From contig CAYPFY010000011.1 of NCBI GenBank assembly GCA_964410105.1, forward strand, positions 1-64,000: a DNA stretch of 64,000 nucleotides, given 5' to 3'. The notes below the pieces were generated by a model, which was given only the letters and a program-made list of their open reading frames with translations, made no database searches and had not been told where the DNA came from. The DNA is from CAYPFY01 sp964410105. Lineage in GTDB: Bacteria; Bacteroidota; Ignavibacteria; UBA10030; SZUA-254. Of this stretch, positions 59,673 through 64,000 are shown piece after piece. A program made the position numbers and the translations under genes. The number at the start of each line of letters is the position of its first letter. The stretch's first letter is position 1.

Positions 59673-59701
59673 AATATAAAGATTGTCTCCCTGAATCTCA
59701 A
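59673..59701 (-). promoter_or_regulatory. Promoter of the M14 carboxypeptidase gene
   Basis: Minus strand TTGAGA (59696-59701), 17 bp, TATATT (59673-59678) inside TTTATATTGAA, 54 bp before the start codon. Confidence 0.55.
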
Positions 59702-59769
59702 GGGTTTTCTCAAAGGAAACCGATTTTCATGCAAAATTTCGCAAAGGGAGTCGAATTGTCGTCAAAATC

Positions 59770-59798
59770 TTGACAACCTGACGCTGTTTTTGTATTTT
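59770..59798 (+). promoter_or_regulatory. Promoter of the alpha/beta hydrolase gene
   Basis: A perfect TTGACA (59770-59775), 17 bp, TATTTT (59793-59798). The expected start of transcription, six to eight bases beyond the -10, falls on or next to the ATG at 59806, so the message may be leaderless. Confidence 0.6.
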
Positions 59799-59805
59799 AA
59801 TCCAG

Positions 59806-60642
59806 ATGGACCCGCCGATCCGGACACCGTTTTCGCTGGACAATGGATCGGGGGGACGTATCTACGGCGAAATGCGGCACATGCCGGGCAGGGAATACGA
59901 GCCCGCCGTCATTGTGTGCCATAGCTTCATGGCTTTCAAGGACTGGGGTTTTTTTCCGTACGTCGGGACACGGCTCGCACAGGCAGGGTTCGTCTCAATA
60001 ACCTTCAATTTCTCGCTCAACGGCGTAGCCGGAGAAGGTCGCAGGATCACCGACCTCGCAGCGTTCGCCCGCAATACTTTCAGCCAGGAGCTCCTCGATC
60101 TCGAGCTCCTCGTCGGGGCCGTGTCGGAGGAAACGCTCGGTCCCGGGACGATCGACCGGGGAAGAATAGCGCTCCTGGGCCACTCGCGAGGGGGTGGCAT
60201 CGCCATCGTTCACGCATCGCGGGATGCACGCGTGAAGTCTCTGGTGACCTGGTCCGCCATCTCCACATTCGATCGGTGGAGCCAGCATCAGAAAGAGCTC
60301 TGGAAAGTCCGCGGATATCATCCGCTGGGGAAAGACGTGCATACCCCTCTGCGGCTGGGGCCGGGAATTCTTGACGATCTTTCGAACCGGCCGCAGGAAC
60401 TGGATATCATCAGCGCCGCGTCGCGGATCCGGGTCCCGTGGCTCATCATCCATGGGAACTCGGATGTGATCGTCCCGCCGGAAGAGGCTCGAAGACTGTT
60501 CCAATCCTCCGGGCGTGCGGCCACCGAGATGGTCATGCTCGATGCAGCGGGGCATCTTTATGATGCCCCCTCAGAGGGGGATGAGTATCCGAGTCTGGAT
60601 CCGATCATCCGGACGACAACAGAATGGCTTCATCGTCATTGA
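59806..60642 (+). CDS. Alpha/beta hydrolase (dienelactone-hydrolase-like)
   Basis: This is a 278-residue cytoplasmic serine hydrolase. The nucleophile elbow is GHSRGG (Ser127); the acid and histidine are in IHGNSDVIVPPEEA and DAAGHLY; the oxyanion region is VIVCHSFMAFKDWGFFPYVG. The cap between residues about 150 and 205 is short and aromatic. It resembles the prolyl-oligopeptidase/DLH-type esterases; the substrate is unknown. No ribosome site precedes the ATG, consistent with a leaderless transcript. bioY follows after 11 bp. Confidence 0.85.
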   Translation: MDPPIRTPFSLDNGSGGRIYGEMRHMPGREYEPAVIVCHSFMAFKDWGFFPYVGTRLAQAGFVSITFNFSLNGVAGEGRRITDLAAFARNTFSQELLDLELLVGAVSEETLGPGTIDRGRIALLGHSRGGGIAIVHASRDARVKSLVTWSAISTFDRWSQHQKELWKVRGYHPLGKDVHTPLRLGPGILDDLSNRPQELDIISAASRIRVPWLIIHGNSDVIVPPEEARRLFQSSGRAATEMVMLDAAGHLYDAPSEGDEYPSLDPIIRTTTEWLHRH

Positions 60643-60653
60643 AAGGAGAAAAC

Positions 60654-61211
60654 ATGGAACGGAGCGTGACTCTGAACGCAAGAAAAATGGTTGCCATCCA
60701 GCTTTTATGGATCGTCGGCTTTGCGGCGCTGACAGCGATCGGCGCAAGGATTGAGGTTCCTCACCAGCCTGTCCCTTATACCCTCCAGACATTTGTGGTG
60801 CTGCTCTCGGGCGCGGTTCTGGGAAGAAGGAACGGAGCCCTGAGCCAGGCGCTTTATCTCCTGGCAGGCGCGGTAGGGATGCCGGTATTTTCAGGGGCCT
60901 CGTTCGGTCTGGCCCGCATCATCGGCCCGACAGGCGGGTATCTGCTGGCCTTTCCGCTCGCGGCATTTTGCGTCGGCCTGATCTCGGCGGGGGGAAGATC
61001 CTTTTTCCGAATAGCCGGGGGCATGGTTGCCGGCTCGGTCGTCATTTTTCTGCTCGGGACAGTCCAGCTCTATCTCGTCTTTTATCACGAGTGGCAGGAT
61101 GCTTTCGGCAACGGCTTCCTCATCTTCTCCTGGTGGGATTGCGCCAAGATCATCGCCGCCGCCGTGATCGCCTCCACGATGCATCGGGTGAGTCCGCGCT
61201 TGCTTCCGTGA
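60654..61211 (+). CDS. bioY: Biotin transporter BioY
   Basis: This is a 185-residue membrane S-component with six hydrophobic segments. AAAGGAG precedes the ATG at 60654. Family motifs are VPYTLQTFVVLLSGAVLGRRNGALSQ, YLLAGAVGMPVFSGASFG, and GPTGGYLLAFPLAAF. It imports biotin alone or with the ECF EcfA/EcfT energising module, which is not encoded nearby. The stop overlaps the next ATG (TGATG). Confidence 0.94.
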   Translation: MERSVTLNARKMVAIQLLWIVGFAALTAIGARIEVPHQPVPYTLQTFVVLLSGAVLGRRNGALSQALYLLAGAVGMPVFSGASFGLARIIGPTGGYLLAFPLAAFCVGLISAGGRSFFRIAGGMVAGSVVIFLLGTVQLYLVFYHEWQDAFGNGFLIFSWWDCAKIIAAAVIASTMHRVSPRLLP

Positions 61212-61807
61212 TGGGTCAGAAAGCGGAAATATGGGATGAATTCCGGTGGGAGGAGTTCATGCGGGAGAAGGATAAACGGGCCGAACGGTACATGGAGTTT
61301 TTCTACCGGAACACTCCCCATCTTTCGGGCGAATTCTGCTGGTTCGTCGTACCGGGTTTCGGGCGGGATCCCGCGGAGGACGACGCGGGCCAGGCGTGGG
61401 ATAGCGCAGACGCATCAGACGAGGCCGATGAGGTCGAAGTTCTGGATGCCTACCGGTATTCAAGGACCTTTGCGGAGGGAGCGCTCCGGATCGTCGAGCT
61501 TCTCCCGGAGACGGCGCGGGATTCGGCAGCCGTCGATTTTCTCTCCAACGTCATGATCATCCCTGCGGCGATCGCCGCAGGCAGCCTGATCGGAAATGAC
61601 CTCGACGAACTGGGCGGAAACATCGCCTGCTGCAAGAGGGCTCTGGCCTCAGCCAACCTCGCCATCGGGGCCCTTCGCGAGATGAAGGAAAAACAGATCG
61701 TGGGCGGTTCCACCTACGCCTCTCTTGTCCGCGATGCCGTGGAGGTCCGCGACCTCATCGCCATTCATATCCTGGACCTGCGCGAGAAATTCAGGCTCGG
61801 CGTCTGA
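61211..61807 (+). CDS. Uncharacterised soluble helical protein
   Basis: This is a 198-residue protein of unrecognised family, translationally coupled to bioY by a TGATG overlap. The N-terminal half is charged and aromatic (FRWEEFMREKDKRAERYMEFFYRN), with a very acidic stretch (DDAGQAWDSADASDEADEVEVLD, about residues 58-80). The C-terminal half is helical with many Ala and Ile residues (MIIPAAIAAGSLIG, CKRALASANLAIG). No signal peptide or membrane span is seen. The CC pair at about residue 140 may be structural. Function is unknown. Confidence 0.7.
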   Translation: MGQKAEIWDEFRWEEFMREKDKRAERYMEFFYRNTPHLSGEFCWFVVPGFGRDPAEDDAGQAWDSADASDEADEVEVLDAYRYSRTFAEGALRIVELLPETARDSAAVDFLSNVMIIPAAIAAGSLIGNDLDELGGNIACCKRALASANLAIGALREMKEKQIVGGSTYASLVRDAVEVRDLIAIHILDLREKFRLGV

Positions 61808-61920
61808 TATCCCCTCGATTCCCCTCAGGTAAAAGCTCCCCCCCGGATCACCACCGCCGGCCGGCATCCGGTCAGGCTCATCCCGATTAAGGACGCATCG
61901 GCGCGGCTCCCCCCCCGTGA

Positions 61921-62574
61921 TCAGCCGGCGGCGGAGACGTCGAAGACGCGGACGGACCAGGCCAGAGTGCTTCCCCTGTAGATTTCACGCCCCCCTCGTT
62001 GCCGAATCAGGTCCAGCATCGCTCCCCAGTCGTGCCAGTAAGGGTGAAAGGAGCACCGAAAGAGCCTGCCGAGGATCATGGCCGACCGGAAGAAGAACGC
62101 CTGATGATTGCGAGGAAAGGAGAGCGCGAAAACCTCGCGGCACTTCCGGAGGGACGCATCGAGCAAGCCGGGGAGATCCTCATAGCAGCAGACGACCTTG
62201 TCGAGGAGCACAATGTCGGCTGGAGGGACCGAATCCGCCAGCAGGGCGACATCTCCCTGCAGATAACGGGTGCGTCCGTCAAGACCGCGCTCACGCGCAA
62301 GCCCCCGCGCCGCTGAAAGCATTCCTTCCGACATGTCTACCCCCGATGCGGATGAAGCGCCCTTTTCCAGGAGCGAAATGTGGAGTCCGCCGACGCCGCA
62401 CCCGATGTCGAGGATCGATTTTCCGTCCACGGGCTCCGTCGTGATACCGTGGAAGAGGAGGCGCTGTTCCTTCGCAAGGCCCTTCTTCCGGAATTTCTTC
62501 ACGTATCGCGCCGACTGGCGCGAAAAAAACCTCCCGGTTCCCTCCGATGTACACCGACATGAGGCGATCGTCAT
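61921..62574 (-). CDS. Class I SAM-dependent methyltransferase
   Basis: This is a 217-residue methyltransferase; the ATG at 62574 has AAGGG upstream and lies 7 bp after the exonuclease stop. Motif I is ILDIGCGVGGLHISLLEKGAS, with GVDMSEGMLSAAR (acidic ribose contact), and motif IV is DIVLLDKVVCCYEDL. The N-terminal FFSRQSARYVKKFRKKGLAKEQRLL resembles the start of Mg-protoporphyrin methyltransferase-like and related small-molecule enzymes, but no pigment genes are near. The substrate is unknown. Confidence 0.85.
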   Translation of the reverse strand: MTIASCRCTSEGTGRFFSRQSARYVKKFRKKGLAKEQRLLFHGITTEPVDGKSILDIGCGVGGLHISLLEKGASSASGVDMSEGMLSAARGLARERGLDGRTRYLQGDVALLADSVPPADIVLLDKVVCCYEDLPGLLDASLRKCREVFALSFPRNHQAFFFRSAMILGRLFRCSFHPYWHDWGAMLDLIRQRGGREIYRGSTLAWSVRVFDVSAAG

Positions 62575-62581
62575 GGAGCCC

Positions 62582-63406
62582 TTACAGCTCCCGGCCGGCG
62601 CGGATTTCCATGATCCTGTCGATGAAATAGTTCCGGTCACGTCCGGCGGAGTGGCAGAACGCGATGAGGGAGGCGGAGCCCTCGGCGCTTTGAATAAACT
62701 CCCTCGGAGTCACGATCTCCGCGGTTATCTCGGAGCCCGAGAGATACTTGATATGAAGCGCCCCGCCGGCGGCGAGGGCGCTCCGGACGAGTCTTACGCG
62801 GTGATCGCGCAGGAGCTTCGGGAGGTCGGTGCGCCGGAGATCTTCAAGGAGCGGGTGGTCGTGCGCCCGTAAGATTCCGGCAAACAGGGAAAAAATCTTG
62901 GCCGTCACCATCGCATCATCCAGCGCGCGGTGTTTCACGCCGTCCGAGACTCCGAGGATCCTCGCGACGGCGTCCTGCGGGTAACGGGGGAGGCCGGGCA
63001 AGACCTGCCGCGCGAGAGCGAGGACGTCGACGACGGGATTTTCCGGGAAAACTTCTCCCGCAAGCCGGAATTCGCTCCGAAGGAAGGCGAGGTCGAACGG
63101 GGCGTTATACGCGACGATCGCACAGTCGGCCGCGAGCTGCGCGAGCCGCCCGGCGAGCTCAGGAAACAGTGGGGCTCCCACGAGCATCGCAGGGGAAATG
63201 CCGTTCACCGCGTAGGCACCCGCTGAGACCGGGCGACGGGGATCGACGAGGGATCCGAACGTCTCGACGACCGCTCCGCCGCGTAGTTTCACGGCCCCGA
63301 CTTCGCACACTCTGTCGCCCGACTCGGCAGAAAGCCCCGTCGTCTCGACATCGACGATCAGGAAGTCCGCGTCGTTCGTATGATCGTATCTGCCGGCCAC
63401 ATTCAA
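62582..63406 (-). CDS. DnaQ-type 3'-5' exonuclease with C-terminal WYL-like domain
   Basis: This is a 274-residue protein. The N-terminal DEDDh exonuclease (about 12-190) has VDVETTGL (Asp19, Glu21), YNAPFDLAFL and HRALDDAMVT with the general-base His. The last 70 residues (ALHIKYLSGSEITAEIV, PREFI, LIAFCHSAGRDRNYFIDRI) follow the WYL-domain pattern, usually a ligand- or nucleic-acid-sensing module in transcription regulators. An independent proofreading or repair nuclease is inferred, rather than the replicative epsilon subunit. It lies between an RNase H-like exonuclease and a methyltransferase on the same strand. Confidence 0.85.
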   Translation of the reverse strand: MNVAGRYDHTNDADFLIVDVETTGLSAESGDRVCEVGAVKLRGGAVVETFGSLVDPRRPVSAGAYAVNGISPAMLVGAPLFPELAGRLAQLAADCAIVAYNAPFDLAFLRSEFRLAGEVFPENPVVDVLALARQVLPGLPRYPQDAVARILGVSDGVKHRALDDAMVTAKIFSLFAGILRAHDHPLLEDLRRTDLPKLLRDHRVRLVRSALAAGGALHIKYLSGSEITAEIVTPREFIQSAEGSASLIAFCHSAGRDRNYFIDRIMEIRAGREL

Positions 63407-63414
63407 CGCCGAGG

Positions 63415-64000
63415 CTAGGTTTTCACCGAGAGGAATTCATTCCACACCTTGAAGAGCGCCGAGGTCGCCATCACGTCGCGGAGGCAATAATCGGCGATCT
63501 CGCGTGTGCGCCCCGCCGCGAACAGGGGCCCGACATCCGGCCCTGCAATGCCCTCGGATTTCGGGCTCCGGATTCCGAACGCCTTGCAATAAAAGTCGAG
63601 CGTGAACTTGCGCGTCGCCCCGTAGAATGTCAGCTGGTCCATCAGGTCGCAATGCTCGGTCGTCGCGTAGCGGTAAGGCATGAGATTGCGCGTCGGTGGG
63701 ATCCGGAGGATGGCCGAACGGAGCAGGATGAAAGGGCAGTCGAACGATCGGCCGTTGAATGTGATGAAACGGTCGTACTGGCGGATCGTTTCCCAGAATG
63801 CCTTCAGCATCGAGGCCTCATCGCCGCTCGAGTACTCAACCGAATCGGAGACGAACCGCTCTTTCACGTCGGATTGATACAGCACCTTGCCTCCCATCGT
63901 GTCTGGGTTCACCATGGCGATCGCCACAACGCGGGCCGTGAGCGCATGAAGGCTGAGTTTCTGAAGTTCGGCATCCCTTTCCTCGTCCGTCTCCGCATTG
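63415..64000 (-). CDS. YprB-like RNase H-fold 3'-5' exonuclease, partial (5' end off the right edge)
   Basis: The minus frame stays open from the TAG at 63415 to the window edge (195 codons). Motifs of the RNase_H_2/YprB superfamily include LTARVVAIAMVNPD, FITFNGRSFDCPFILLR with a catalytic Asp, and EIADYCLRDVMAT near the end with the last acidic residues. The first catalytic motif (FDIET-like) should lie just outside the window. It probably degrades single-stranded nucleic acid; the substrate is unknown. It is followed by the DnaQ-WYL gene after 8 bp. Confidence 0.82.
   Translation of the reverse strand, partial: NAETDEERDAELQKLSLHALTARVVAIAMVNPDTMGGKVLYQSDVKERFVSDSVEYSSGDEASMLKAFWETIRQYDRFITFNGRSFDCPFILLRSAILRIPPTRNLMPYRYATTEHCDLMDQLTFYGATRKFTLDFYCKAFGIRSPKSEGIAGPDVGPLFAAGRTREIADYCLRDVMATSALFKVWNEFLSVKT

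Overview
The window is a dense, high-GC bacterial chromosome segment. I infer a member of the Bacteroidota/Ignavibacteria/Chlorobi-type lineages (FCB group). Supporting marks are three large Sec-exported proteins, two of which end in a type IX-secretion-like C-terminal domain with the core motif QNYPNPFNPST; a GWxTD-type protein; a Bacteroidetes-style alternative GlmU; a split KorA/KorB 2-oxoacid:ferredoxin oxidoreductase; and the gene string prs-rplY-pth-rpsF-ssb-rpsR-rplI. KorAB suggests a low-potential, probably anaerobic or microaerophilic central metabolism. No phage, insertion sequence, CRISPR array or tRNA gene was found. Most of the segment is core genome.

Layout. (1) 1-801: 5' part of an exported agmatine/peptidyl-arginine deiminase-like protein running off the left edge. 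(2) 1342-7175: co-directional chaperone and housekeeping run grpE-dnaJ-ComEA-like-PilM-like-rsmD-coaD-aminotransferase-fmdB, mostly with ATGA-type overlaps. (3) 7385-14765, minus strand: a peptide-use group in which an OPT oligopeptide transporter sits between two PepT-family peptidases, one with a signal peptide, plus a secreted lamin-tail protein. (4) 14934-17906: a compact system resembling the phage-N4-receptor exopolysaccharide machine NfrA/NfrB, followed by a stand-alone receiver protein. (5) The SRP RNA at about 17935-18045, then rng-talC-gcvT-comB-ftsK-lolA-flippase-like-OMP-ppi-holA, then an ECF sigma factor with a membrane partner, DUF92 and rpmE (own promoter and a very clear terminator). 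(6) 31663-38097: glmU-like-rsmB-tdh-kbl-mrp-nfu. (7) 38098-51412, minus strand: ftsE, pdxA, GWxTD protein, pepA, nrnA, korBA, ccdA, then the ribosomal/ssb/pth/prs group. (8) 51690-59619, minus strand: two giant secreted proteins, a Ycf48-type beta-propeller protein and an M14 carboxypeptidase, that share a roughly 500-residue C-terminal half. (9) 59806-64000: alpha/beta hydrolase (apparently leaderless), bioY, an unknown helical protein, then on the minus strand a methyltransferase, a DnaQ-type exonuclease with a C-terminal WYL-like domain, and an RNase H-like exonuclease cut by the right edge.

The least ordinary parts are the reduced NfrA/NfrB-like system lacking the C-terminal domain that carries c-di-GMP control in E. 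coli, the shared C-terminal module of the two giant secreted neighbours, and the exonuclease-WYL fusion. Several promoters read as TTGnnn-17 bp-TATATT or TATTTT, so a conventional housekeeping consensus can be read by eye. All calls come from reading motifs and context; no database search was run.
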